Assembly: GCA_965153455.1 (NCBI GenBank)
Contig: OZ234493.1
Coordinates: 9,352,213 to 9,416,212, forward strand
DNA from: Sphagnum compactum
Lineage: Eukaryota > Bryophyta > Sphagnopsida > Sphagnales
Direction: 5' to 3'
DNA: 64,000 nucleotides
Part shown: in pieces, positions 12,801-24,003 of the stretch
Layout of the letters: each line of letters starts with the position of its first letter
Position numbering within the stretch: position 1 is the first letter of the stretch
Program-made: the position numbers and the translations under genes
Notes under the pieces: generated by a model
Told to the model about the DNA's origin: nothing
The model's database searches: none
The model's input: only the letters and a program-made list of their open reading frames with translations

Positions 12801-14290
12801 CAGTATGCAAGGTTTACAAGAAGCCTAAAAGGAATATAAACAAAACCAGTTGAAGTAAAGGATCCAATGTTTCATGATAAGCCAATTAAGGTTTGGGTAT
12901 CTGGCATTACCAAGCTAGTCAAAATGACCAAAAACAAACCCAACTGAAACATGGTTATATGTTTGTGGGAAATTTATTTAACCATTATGCCCTAAACAAA
13001 AAACAACAAGATGGCAACCCTACCCACCTAAACCAACAACATGAAAAAAGGCTAACTACATTTACAAATTATTCAATCAAATCAACTAGTTACATTTACA
13101 TATTCAATCAGATTAGTTGTTGGCTTGGATATGTGGCATTACAAAGAAGGTTAAAATTATTACAAACAAAACCACTTGAAACATGGTAGTTGTATTCATG
13201 ACCAAAGAGTACAAAATATCGATAGAAAAAATGCAAATTAGATTTTTTGGTTTATTTTTAAAATCATAAGAGATTCAACAAAAGTCATATTAAAGTCATG
13301 TTTATTTACATGCATTGATTAAAAAAATCAAATCTAAAAGACATCCTTGTCGACCTATCTATTTCTGACAAACATTTCAAGGATTCTAGTTCAAATTGTA
13401 GGTGGGTTTTTAGAGAATGCCTTGGAAGTCCATAAGCTTGAATGGTTTTGTGGTAATATGTGTTGTCAATTCTCACAATCTCGAGTGCATTCCAGGCCAT
13501 AGTATTGCCCACAACGTTGTACCAAGACTTGTTAACTCGATGAAGGCGTCATATCATTGATGGGTCCATGGGCAAACAATTTAGAATATGTTCACAAACA
13601 AAATTGTCTATGAGAGGAGGGAGAAGATGGCACGGGTGTTTACATGAAGGTTTATGTTCAATAGGTTTTGGGGTAGAAGGCCTTTCCAAATCTAGTTTTA
13701 AAAAAAGTTTCTGGTTCAAGGTTTTAGGTTTCAAGGGATGGGGTGGTTGAAATTCTGATGTGGTTAGAGGAGGACTTCCAAAAAATTTCATGGATTTTGC
13801 ATGCCATGAAGCTGTTACAGTTTGTAGGATATCACAAAGCTTGCGAGCAAAGACACAGTGTGACCACAATGAAAGTAAGAAACATTGTCAAAAAAAAAGT
13901 CTTCAGCACAACAATCATAAAAAATTTCATCTTCTTCACTCGGAGAAATGGATATAAACATGGTATCCAAGGCTATGGGATAAACCTCACTTTAGACAAA
14001 AAAACAAGAAATTGCAAATCTCCGCCTATTCAACTCCCTCCACTTTTAATGCCACACTGCCGTTGGAGGTAATCCGAGCTTCATAGGAACAAAGGTTCCA
14101 AAATCTATGCCGCTTTCACGACCTACAAGCTGTAGCAACACACCAAAGTAGTCTAAAATGTGCAAGATCTGAAAGAGAGGTTGAAAGAATGCAAGTTGTA
14201 GCAACACCAGGCAATCTGAAATGCCCAAGATCTGAAACAGAGGTTTAAATGAAAATCAAGTAAAACGAGTAATCTTTTCGAGGTGTCAAT
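9896..14290. other. AT-rich intergenic DNA without a supported gene
   Basis: Low-complexity AT-rich sequence with many GTTGCAATT-type words (10330-11080 and 11940-12110), an AAAT run at 10640-10660, and an A17-18 run near 11430. Open frames of 60-109 codons (for example 13549-13869 minus and 13743-14072 plus) show no domain I recognise and could be relics of old mobile DNA. Confidence 0.55.
10665..10832. repeat. TAGG/CCTA tetranucleotide region with inverted copies
   Basis: GTAGGTAGG words alternate with their complement CCTACCTAC over about 165 bases (for example TAGGTTGGTAGGT before 10717 and TTACCTACCTAC near 10750). The stretch could fold into several hairpins. Similar tracts occur near 54190 and 60912. 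Confidence 0.8.
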
Positions 14291-14603
14291 TTACTGATCA
14301 GAAAATGACTCGAGGTGTCAATTCGCTTTGAGGACCTGGATCGAATCTTGGATTGGGGACCTGGATCATCATCATCTTCTTCTTCCTCCTCGTTTCAGCC
14401 AAGCATTTTGTTTCTATTATTATTTTCATTATTTTCTGTTCCCGAGGAGCTTCTTCCTCCATCTCCGCTCGCGATTCTCTCCGTTCTGTTGCACGAAATC
14501 CTGACAAAACCGCAAGTTGAGCGTTATTAGATCAAGGGAAAACAAAAAGACGAGGGGGGGAAGAAAGTCTGTTTTGAGGAGGGGGCAGTGCTTTAGTTGA
14601 AAG

Positions 14604-15821
14604 ATGGGAGTGGAGGAGACGAGCCCTTTGCAGGAGAGGCCGGCTCCCATTACGACCTCGGCTGTCCTTATGGCTGCATCCAAGCATATTGCCAGTAAAT
14701 GTGGAGCTCAAAACCGAGCCTTTCTTGATTGCAAGCGAAATGACCCCGACCCCGAGAGGTGTTTGCGCCAAGGCCAGCACGTCACTGGTTGTGTCATCTC
14801 TTTGTAATATTCGCAAACCCTAGTAGCGCGAGCTTTATGGATTTTGCCATTCTTTCTTTCATTCTGTCTGTCTGTGTCTTTCCCGAGGCTTGCAAAACCT
14901 GGCGGTAATTGCAGCAGGTAATGCGCCTCCCTCTCTGGTGATCAAAAGCGTTGAGAAACTGTACAATGAAGAGTGAAAAGCAGGCACCACACTGTGCAGT
15001 CTGATTAGTATAGAGCAAGGCATTTCTGCACACAGGAATGGCAGTTGCAGAATTTGTTGAAATGGCTTTCTACACAATATTTTGCACAATCCCTTGCCTT
15101 CTGCTTACTGAATAGTAGCAATTGAGCATTGATAATTGAATCCGATTGAGGTCATGTAATTAGGGTTGGTGTTGGCACAGATACAGCTGTGTCATTCATC
15201 TTAGATTTGTAGCCAGATCTGTACCAGCATCGGTCACACAAGCATCTTAAGCCCATGAATCAGTTGTAGCAGAACCGTATTTGCACATGTTCAGAAATTA
15301 GAGTTTCTACAGTCCTCTTGATCTGATTCTGGGAACAGCCTTGTTCGCATACATCTGACTGCCTACATTCAATGGAGAATCATTAGACAACAGGCAACAT
15401 ATGTTTGATTGATGAAGCTTTTGCATATAGCCAACAGAGGGAGATGCATAGCTGTAGTGGAGCTGTATTTACACACGTTCAGAGATTAGGGTTGCTAGAG
15501 TCCTCTTGATCAACTTCTTGGAATAGCATATGCTTGTTTGCATGCATCTGACTGCCTACAATAAATGGAGGATCATTAGACAAGAGGCAACATATGCTTG
15601 TTTGATGAAGCTTTTGCATATAGCCAATAGAGGAGAGAAAGGGAGATGTGTACCTTCAACTTACAGATATTGCTATTTTGTGAATGTCCAGGTTGAAGGA
15701 GCTCAACAACAAGTGCCCAAAGGCTATGGATGCATATAGCAAGTGTATGGACTACTGGACCAATGAGTTTGAGCTCTGCCGCAAGGAACAACAGGAGTTT
15801 GAGGAGGCTTGCCCACTATAG
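14604..15821 (+). CDS. NDUFA8: NADH dehydrogenase (ubiquinone) 1 alpha subcomplex subunit 8
   Basis: Accessory subunit of mitochondrial complex I, a small CHCH protein of the intermembrane space taken up through the Mia40 oxidative route. Two exons, 14604-14803 and 15692-15821, join in phase 2 to restore VISLLKELNNKC, giving 109 residues, close to the usual plant length. Cysteine spacing shows the family: CX9C at CGAQNRAFLDC and CLRQGQHVTGC, then CX9C at CPKAMDAYSKC and CX10C at CRKEQQEFEEAC. The conserved YWTNEFELCRKEQ block is present. The ATG at 14604 gives a short pre-helix segment as in relatives. If read without the intron the frame stops five bases into it, so exon 2 is essential. It converges on the START gene ending at 16603. 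The intron carries a tandem duplication. Confidence 0.95.
15255..15650. repeat. 193-bp tandem duplication in the NDUFA8 intron
   Basis: Two imperfect copies 193 bases apart. ATCTGACTGCCTACA occurs at 15353 and 15546, and GAAGCTTTTGCATATAGCC at 15414 and 15607. The shared stretch also includes a CGTTCAGA-ATTAG word and AGTCCTCTTGATC. Confidence 0.85.
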
Positions 15822-16602
15822 GTGAACAATACAAGAAGTGCGAACAGATGGCAACCACTGTATGTTTGCTACTTTGGTGTAGCATGGCCTCATTATGCTT
15901 TGTTGGATTGGGGAAAAATCTCGCAAAAATAACAGCACTTTCTCTGTATGTTTTCAGAGGCAGTATTTGTAGGAGCAACACAGATTAGGCGATTTCTGGG
16001 GTGTAACATGTCAATGCTGAATAGCATTATTTTTGTCCAGCATTGAGACTATTTTGAGAACACAAACACTCTTATTGATGGAGTGTTTATCAGTTGCAGT
16101 AGGACGCTGAGGCTCTGTTATCTGGAGTGTTTGAGAAAGTGCTATTGAATCTCTTGTCCATTGCATGGACCCAGTAGTTTATGAATTCATGCAAGACTTG
16201 ACTTTTTTCATACTCACATCATGTTCCATGTAGTATGGTGTCGGTCTGCTTTCCAATGTAACTGTATGAAAGCCCATGGTGCAGCATGGAGGACAGCTCT
16301 GGACTTGCCCACCAAGGATGTCTGGAAGAACTTGGGTGTAACCTGGCCTAGTAAATGCTATCATCTCATGGTTATTTATGTATTACTCTCTTACAGGTCA
16401 GGAAGAACTCTCTTACAGACAATGGCTTATGATTCTGATGTGGGTGTGGGCATTCCTCCGGACCATAAATGATGCAGGTTGTTTGCACAAGTTCAATTTG
16501 CAGTTCAAAACTGAAATTACTGATTTGAGTGAGTATGTGGTAATGATACATGAAATATACTCTGCTGCAGTTGGGGATCAAAAACTTCCACAACTGCTTC
16601 CT
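15822..16602. other. Convergent intergenic stretch between NDUFA8 and START genes
   Basis: Holds the two 3' UTRs of the tail-to-tail pair. Open frames here (for example 16221-16472 plus) show no recognisable product. Confidence 0.5.
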
Positions 16603-19280
16603 TCAGAACCTGCCAACAATTCTGTGGAAGATATTGGTAGAGGAATCATGAGGCCTAATGACTCTGTTGACGATGCATACAGCTGCAAGCTTTGCCCCCA
16701 ATGAGGCAGACCCATGTGTGAAAAACAAAGCTCCTCCCAGTACCAATAACCCTCTTACTAGGTTCCTTTTGGAGTCAGATTTGCTCACAGGTTCACTACT
16801 ACTGCACTGCAACTTGGACTGCTGCTGTATTGTTGTTTCTGGAACAAGAACTTCTTCACTAACTGGAAATGTTTCCTTCATTTTCATCGGCACCTACACA
16901 GGTCAACACTTTCTTTTCAATTGCAATCTCCTAGAAAGCATGTAGGACTGACATGAGGTTGAATTCACATTCCTTAGAGAATCCACATGCTCTTAGAATG
17001 GAGTCAGTAGTTTCTTGTCAAAGAGTATCAGGAGCATAGTGAGCAAAGAAGCAAGAACTAGGATGCTGTGCACTACAAGCATTTTCAACAATCTGCAGTT
17101 TGTGATGTCGTCATGTTTGCTGCCAGTATGGGTTTACATTTGCAAACGATCCAAGAAATACATGCACAGCTTGCAAGCTACCCCAAGAAATTAATGAAAA
17201 GATTAAAAAAAAGTGGTGTGAGAATGGAGAGTGACTGCACCTTGTGAGCAAGTGATACTGCATTCACAGCTTCATCCAAATGGGAGCACTGATTGGCATA
17301 TCGACGAAGGTGCATGTCCATTTTCTGAACAAAACTCCAAATGCCTCGTCGAAAAACCATCTTAGCCATTTCACGTTGCACACCCATATCCTCCTGATGC
17401 ACCATCTTCACCTCGCTTGCATCTCTGCCTGGAACTGCAACCATGCAAAATTTGGTTGCTTAAATCAAATACCTGCCACCGTTGTGTAACATAGCTCCTC
17501 AAACCACATGCAGATCATGCATTACATTCATTTCCAACCCCCACTTTGCAAAACATTCTCCAAGAACCAATTCCTAGAGCAATCTAGGAATTGGTCTAAC
17601 AACACGGATTGGCATTAACAAAGAAATTGGCTTCTTCCGCACTGCAAAAAGATGAACCTGTACAAACAAACACAGATGCAAGCATCACGGTGTGGAATCA
17701 TGCACTCTTAACAGACCTTTTCGGATACGCCAGCCTGAAACATACTTGTCTACACGCTTATATTGGGATTGGCGTGGTGCATCAGGGTGTTCACATGCCT
17801 GCCCCCAACACAAACCCCAATTGTCATCAGCTTCCCATTTGCTACCGACCACATTCTAGCAGACTCACTCCTGAGGATCTGTTGTGTGAAATTGCTATAT
17901 ATGATTAGAGAAGCATCTTGATATAAAGCCATCCACAATGGGACTCAGTCACACACAAACAAACAAAACTATGAAGAATACCTTGAGAACACAGTAGTAG
18001 GATTGCTCATCACCCTCCCAGATTCGCCACACCAACACGTATTCTCTTGCCATCATCATTGGAAACTTTTTGATCATAAGCCCGACTTCAGTACCTGTAA
18101 TTTGGCAGACTTGTAGCTGGCGATGCTGAACTAGTGTTTTATCCCACTCTGCTCGAAAATCACTATCCATGTAAAAGTCCCGCAACAATCTTGTGGAGCA
18201 ATTCTCAAACACAGTGCTACTGAGATATTCTGTCGCTCCTCCATCCTGCACCCAAACAAAGAGAAAATGTCTAGTGCAATTTGTGAGTGGAATTTGCAAT
18301 GACCAAAAGAAAATCCACAAGAAAAGAGCTTCATCAGCATAAGAGCATTTGAAATTTTGCAACACCGAGGTTTTTGAGATTGGAAAAAATCCCACAAGAA
18401 GAGCTTCATCATCATAAGAGAATTTGGAGATTTTGCAAGGCTGGGGGTTTCAAAGTTGATACCTACTTCAGGAACAAACAGATCTGATGAGAATTCTGTC
18501 TGTTGTTTGTGGTTTTGCAGAAGAGAGAGAGAGAGAGAGAGAGAGAAGAAAAAAACAGGTGGGGGTGGGAAATTTTCATGGAAGGAATTTTGCTGACCTT
18601 GGGGTCTCGGCGTTTGGCACTGTAAGCTACACTGCGAGACTTCTTCTCCACAGTGTTTTCCCATTGAGGTTCATCATCACCATTGTCAACGTCCTCCTCC
18701 TTTCTCAGTACCTCTATGAAGTTGTGCAACTCCTCATCTGTAATCTGTACACTGCAAATTTTCATGTGTTTTGTATCTTGTGAAATCAGTGCAGCAGCAA
18801 CAGCTTCAGCACTTCCTGCCACAATGCTTTCTGCTGCCTCACTGCAAAGGCAACAACACAAAATAAAAATAGCCTCTGTGAGTGAGTTCCTCCTAACCCA
18901 GACACAGAGAGAAAGTCTTTGCCACAGTGAACAATCCTGTGGCAAACCAGCTCAAGCAGGACTACATACACTACTACTGATGCACAAAAGCTCAAGCTCT
19001 GCGGCTATACAACAAACATGTTTTGTTACGGAATCCCAAGGACGGCTTCAATTGTCGAGAAGAGAACATACCTACAAGCGGATGCATGAAGAGCTTGTTT
19101 TTCTGATGATGATAAGGAGGAGGAGGAGGCCGGTGGCCATGATCTCCTCCTCCTCCTCACTGTGCGAATTACCAAAACCCAAAAACAAAACCCAACAAGA
19201 AATAAAAGGGCGGCCGGAAGCACCCATGTTGTCCATATTTGCAAATGCTCATCACTCAACCACTCTAGTCCAGTCTTCAT
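16603..19280 (-). CDS. Membrane-anchored START-domain lipid-binding protein
   Basis: Six exons on the minus strand (19280-19072, 18841-18598, 18245-17982, 17798-17717, 17434-17241, 16893-16603) close to 427 residues with consistent phases. The START domain binds lipids or sterols in a hydrophobic pocket. Plant relatives with this layout are the polyketide cyclase/lipid-transport class with membrane segments. Visible landmarks are an N-terminal anchor at about residues 19-41 followed by an Arg-rich stop-transfer stretch, the block LLRDFYMDSDFRAEWDK, then EYVLVWRIWEGD, SGWRIRKVPGRDASEVKMVH and a GIWSFVQKM helix, and a C-terminal hydrophobic segment near 378-407. The ATG at 19280 (MKTG) was chosen. 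An in-frame ATG at 19331 adds 17 polar residues and is possible. A GA tract and a short duplication lie in the second intron. Confidence 0.92.
18308..18450. repeat. About 78-bp imperfect tandem duplication in a START-gene intron
   Basis: An AAAATCC(C)ACAAGA-AGAGCTTCATCA-CATAAGAG core appears at about 18308 and again at about 18387, each followed by a TTTGCAA stretch. Confidence 0.75.
18522..18547. repeat. (GA)n microsatellite
   Basis: Thirteen GA units on the plus strand inside the second intron of the START gene, followed by an A-rich run. Confidence 0.9.
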
Positions 19281-19611
19281 CTCTCCGTCTCTCTCCCTCT
19301 GCCACTCCCCAACAACAACAAAACAAACCATGAATCAACAACAGTCTTCTTCTTCAACTCTTGTTGTTGCTGTTGTTGTTGTTTTCTTGTTGTTTTTCTT
19401 TTTCTTCCTCTTCAGTTTTTAATGTTGTGTGAGAAAATCTTGCAATGGAACTCTGTGATTCTTCTCTCTCTCCCCCAGGCAAGCAAAACTCCCTCTTCCT
19501 CAAGGAAGAAGTGAGAAAAGCTTCACAGATCAAATAAATCCCCTTGGGAAGCTTCCCCAAAAAAAGAAGAAAAAAAACATTTCATCAAATCGCCAAGAAG
19601 AGAAATTTAAA

Positions 19612-19800
19612 ATTAAGTGATTTTGGAGGTTTTCAATCGCCAGAAGTGAGGGAAAAAAAAAGAGAGAAAAAACAGTGTTGTATTTAGACATTATATAGAA
19701 AGGATGATTAAAGATAGATTAGTATTTCATAATTTGATTTATAGCCAGTTTTGGCTAAAACTTGCTAAGGATGATTGTCACTTGTTCTACTTCAGATCAG
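19612..19800. repeat. Duplicated segment, copy 1
   Basis: Starts with AATTAAGTGATTTTGGAGG and continues through AAGGATGATTAAAGAT, AGTATTTCATA and TTTTGGCTAAA to GATTGTCACTT. The same words in the same order recur at 26764-26940. Confidence 0.85.
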
Positions 19801-20056
19801 TCTTTCTTTTCACAGGCAAATTTCCCCCAAATTTCGACCTGAAAAACATTATTTTTCATTTATATATACAGGAATTTTCGTGGGAAAAAAAAGGCCCAAA
19901 TTCACCAGATTTTGAAGGAAAAACAAATCCAAATCACCAGATTTCTATGGTAGTTCTAGTAGGTAGCCAAAAACATAGCCAAGAATTTTGTGTGTGTGTG
20001 TGTGTGTGTGTTTTATTTATTTTTATTTTTTGGGTTTTTTCCTCGACTTTCATATC

Positions 20057-20205
20057 TAGTATGTAGCCAAAATTATTTTCTAGAAGAAACCCAAGAATTT
20101 ATTTTTTTTCGATATATGTAGCCAAAATTATTTTCTAGAAGAAACCCAAATTTTTTTATTTTTTTTCGATGTATGTAGCCAAAATTATTTTCTAGAAGAA
20201 ACCCT
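20057..20205. repeat. Short tandem repeat, three copies of about 55-57 bp
   Basis: ATGTAGCCAAAATTATTTTC with a TAGAAGAAACCC tail is repeated starting at 20061, 20116 and 20173, separated by T-rich spacers containing TTTCGAT. Confidence 0.9.
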
Positions 20206-21553
20206 GCCTAGGCTACTACATCCTCATATACTCGTGATAGCTACTTTGGCTAATTTTTTTATAAAAACAATTCTTAAAAAATTATTTATAAATAAATTAA
20301 AAATAAAAAATAAAATTTTAAAAATTTTAAAAATTAAAATTTAAAAAAAAAAAACTGCTTGAAAAGCTCCAATCACAACAAAGTCTTGATCTGCTTGTTG
20401 CATGTACATGTGCCTGAAAAGCAAGCGAGGAGGAGGTTCTGGGAAAGATTCTTTTGATCTTTTGCTACAGCACTCATAAATGCTACACAAACTTGACCAC
20501 AAAACTCCAGAAAGAAAGAAAAAAGAAAGAAAAGAAAAAACAAAGAACTAGTACTACCACCATAGCACATGAACAGTTTTGACATAAAATTAAATCTTTT
20601 TTTTTTGGGTTTGCCGATTTTTTTTTTGAAATTTTTTTATTTATTATTACTTGTGTTGAATTAATTTCTTAAATTATATTTATTATAAAAAATTAAGGAT
20701 CTGCAAAAAGCAAGTTTCTCTGACTATTGGGGGTTTGAATTGCAGACTTTAAAAAAGTTCAAGAACTTAAGACTTTGAGACCACAAGTCTAAAAACACAT
20801 ACATTATTAGACTGTCCCATAAACATAACAAGAATGTGTTTATTATTTTTTATTATTATTTATAACCATTTATGTATCAAAACTTTCAAAATAAACCCAA
20901 AGAAAAATCGAATGCGTAAGTTTTAAGATTTAAGATTTAATTAAATTTTTCAACAGTTTTGTTGCCGAATCCAATCAGGTAGTACGGTGCTAAGCTATTA
21001 TTGCCAATGTGATGCAAAAGCTTTGGAGAAAATGCAAAAAATTCTTGCTCGGGTCGGATCGATCAATTGGAAACCGGTGTCAAACTTGGATCCATGAAAG
21101 AAAGGAAAAGAAAACCCACAAGAAAAGAAGATTGATTTATGCACGGATGATAAGAGGTGCCAAAGAGGTACCGAATTGCCCCCATTTTGTTTTTTTTTAA
21201 GAAGAGATTTTGGCAAACCCACCCCCAAGAACCCAACAAATGCGGAGATGAGATCGTCCACAATCGTGTATGTACACTAGGAAAACATGGCCAGCCAAAA
21301 GCCCAAAAAAGAGATTGACATTTATCCAAATCTGCATGCAGTTCAGCTTCTTTACACCTCCCAAGCTACTACAACAAAAAAAAACCCTAGGTAGTAGTGT
21401 AGGTACCCCTCCCCTCCCCCCCCCCCCCCCAAGGGTGATGGCTATGGGCCCCAGTGTTTTTTTAAAAAAGTTGTTGGCAGTTTTTTTTTCAAAAATGAAA
21501 AATTCGAACCTTTTGCCCAAACTTGAACTCCGGTAAACCTATACCAATTATTA

Positions 21554-22180
21554 CATATAGTAAGGAACAATGAAGCTTCCCCTGAAGCCGTGCAAATGAA
21601 GCTTCCCCTGAAGCCGTGCGAATGAAGCTTCCCCTAAATCCGTCCGGACTGGCATCATACAGGGAAGAAAGCCCTGGCAGAAATAAATAACACCCCCCAC
21701 CCCCTCATGCCCGGCCCCAGGTGGGGCACCCCAAGATTTACTCTACAGAGGACGTGATTTTTTTTTTTTTCGTTCTCTGTTTTCGGTGTTTTTTTTGGGT
21801 TTATAATAATAATAATAAAATAGAAAAATAAAAAATTATCTTATATATATATATATATAAAGTTTTAATTTTTCAATTCATCCATCCCATCAGCCATCTA
21901 TTTAAGCCGGACGGGGATGGATGTCTATTTAAGCAGGATGGGGTGGGTTAGAATCAACAAAGACCCAACAATTTTAGGTGCATGTTTGATTTATTTTAAA
22001 CACACACCTGTGCATTAGGCACGGGGCACAAACTTGCCCAGCCCCAGGGGGGGCACCCCCAAGATTTACTGTACAGAGGACGGGGTGTTTTTCTTTTCAT
22101 TTTTTTTTTCGTTCTCTATTTTCGGTGTTTTTTTTTTGGTTTATAATAATAATAATAAAATAAAAAATGAAAATTTATCT

Positions 22181-22212
<32 letters not shown>

Positions 22213-22592
22213 TTTAATTTTTTAATTCATCCATCCCATCAACCGTCTATTTAAGCCGGACGGGGATGGATGTCTATTTAAGCCGGATGGGGTGGGTTAG
22301 GACCGGCAAAGACCCAGCAGTTTTAGGTGCAAGTTTGATTTATTTTAAACACACACCTGTGCATTAGGCACGGGGCACAAACTTGCCCGGCCACGGGGGG
22401 GCACCCCCAAGATTTACTGTACAGAGGACGAGGACGGGGTGTTTTTCTTTTCATTTTTTTTTTCGTTCTCTATTTTCGGTGTTTTTTTTGTTTATAATAA
22501 TAATAATAATAATAATAAAATAATGAAAAATTATCTTATATATATATCGTCAAATACACACACCTGTGCATTATGCACGGGGCTCAAACTAG
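21554..22592 (+). mobile_element. Non-autonomous Helitron H1
   Basis: The 5' side at 21554 reads CATATAGTAAGGAACAATG, a diverged form of the family 5' end (TCTATAGTAAAGG at 24004 and 35762). The 3' side at 22589-22592 ends in CTAG, 11 bases after a hairpin with stem CCTGTGCA and loop TTA. It holds three internal units (anchor AAGATTTACT at 21733, 22071 and 22409), no open frame of note, and a subterminal AAGCTTCCCCTGAAGCCGTG repeated in the first 80 bases. It needs an enzyme supplied in trans. Confidence 0.75.
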
Positions 22593-23209
22593 CTTCCCCT
22601 AAATCCGTTCGAACCGGACGGACATTTCCTCCATCCCTCCGACCCGTCCATCCATCCGTCCCGTCATACAGGGAAGATGGCATCATACAGGGAAGAAAAC
22701 CCTGGCAGAAATAAATAACCCCCCCCCTCCGCCCCCTCATGCCCAGCCCCAGGGGGGCACCCCCAAGATTTACTATACAGAGGACGTGGTCTTTTTCTTT
22801 TCATTTTCTTTTTCGTTCTCTGTTTTCGGTGTTTTTTTTTTGTTTATAATAATAATAAAAAAATAGAAAAATGAAAAATAATCTTATATATATATGTATA
22901 AAGTTTTAATTTTTTAATTCATCCATCCCATCAGTCGGCTTAAACATCAGCCGTCTATTTAAGCCGGATGGGGTGGGTTAGGACCGGCAAAGACCCAGCA
23001 GTTTTAGGTGCATGTTTGATTTATTTTAAACACACACCTGTGCATTGGGCACGGGGCACAAACTTGCCCGGCCCCAGGGGGGGCACCCCCAAGATTTACT
23101 ATACAGAGGACGGGGTGTTTTTCTTTTCATTTTCTTTTTCGTTCTCTGTTTTCAGTGTTTCTTTTTGTTTCTAATAATAATAAAAAAATTAAAAAATTAA
23201 AAATTATCT

Positions 23210-23248
<39 letters not shown>

Positions 23249-23275
23249 ACCGTCAAATACACAATGGTACCGACA
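22593..23275 (+). mobile_element. Helitron fragment H2, 5' truncated, joined to H1
   Basis: Begins directly after the CTAG of H1 inside the subterminal region (CTTCCCCTAAATCCG), so the first 40 or so bases are missing. Two internal units follow (anchors 22765 and 23091). The expected 3' end fails: the text runs into CCGTCAAATACACA at 23250 and then departs from the family. (TA)n and (GT)n tracts lie at 23211-23248. Confidence 0.65.
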
Positions 23276-23465
23276 ATGAAGCCGCCCCTGAAGCCGGACG
23301 GACAGTCTACTTCGTGACCATGTGTGGACCACGACACTTGGCTGCCTCTGACCCTGGAACTCGAGTGCGTGTGAATATCGCGGCCGTGGAATTTCAGCTG
23401 TGGACGGATTGGATCAAGTTTTGGCAGGCAAAGGGGAAGCCTTTGGATGGATATAGACTATAGAC
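23276..23465 (+). other. GC-richer insert with a short open frame of unknown origin
   Basis: About 190 bases of balanced composition lie between Helitron pieces. The plus-strand frame reads TVYFVTMCGPRHLAASDPG followed by a VEFQLWTDWIKFWQAKGKP stretch and ends at 23463 after DGYRL. It looks protein-derived, but I do not recognise the family. It may be a captured gene fragment. Confidence 0.4.
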
Positions 23466-24001
23466 TATAGACAACCCTACTTTTTTTTTGTTGGAAATTT
23501 TAATGAAGGGAGTGGGGGGGAAAAAAAAACTATGGACCTGTGGGCTACTTATTAGGAGTTTTTTTAATTAAAAAAATTGGGGGTGGGGAAGGGGGTGTAT
23601 AACTTGGGGTTATTGATTTTATTTCTCATAGTTGCAATAACCCGTGGTACCTATTCATTGAATTGAGGGGTGGGCCGGGGTCCTTTTGGGTGATTTTTTG
23701 GGGGTGTTTTTTTTTGTCCGGAGTCAGGCACCGCATAAGGCACTTAGGTGTAAGATCCCTCCCACTCTTAAGGCCTAGGCATAAGAATCCCTCGTCTTTT
23801 CCAAGTGGGAGAATATTCAAGGGGGGGATCGACGAGTTAAAGACCCGGACTGGGAAATGCGAAGGACTGGGCGGGGGGGGCTCGACGGGTTAAAGACCCG
23901 GAGTGGGAAATGCGAAGGACCGGGCGAGGGGGGTTCGACGGGGTTGAACCAAACATTGTTGAAATAACACACCTGTGCCTTAGGCACGGGGCACACACTA
24001 G
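23466..24001 (+). mobile_element. Helitron fragment with an intact 3' end
   Basis: Starts with ATAGACT repeats at 23451-23471. It holds a 53-bp direct repeat (23827-23942: TCGACG-GTTAAAGACCCGGA and GGGAAATGCGAAGGAC) and ends with AACCAAACATTGTTGAAAT, the hairpin CCTGTGC...GCACGGG and CTAG at 23998-24001. This 3' end is that of the 36851/40242 family. A 5' end is not visible. Confidence 0.6.
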
Positions 24002-24003
24002 TA

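Larger units (their letters stand above)
19281..21553. other. START-gene upstream region, then AT-rich intergenic DNA
   Basis: The first 250 bases are the leader/promoter of the START gene; in its sense strand a GA tract sits about 190 bases before the ATG. Beyond 19560 the sequence is AT-rich, with a (GT)n tract at 19989-20011, a short tandem triplication at 20057-20205 and homopolymer runs. A run of about 16 C lies near 21417. No gene is supported. Confidence 0.5.

Noticed and set aside
13549-14072. Overlapping frames of about 106-109 codons on both strands, considered as a retroelement fragment.
   Set aside because: No gag, protease, reverse transcriptase or integrase motif could be read.
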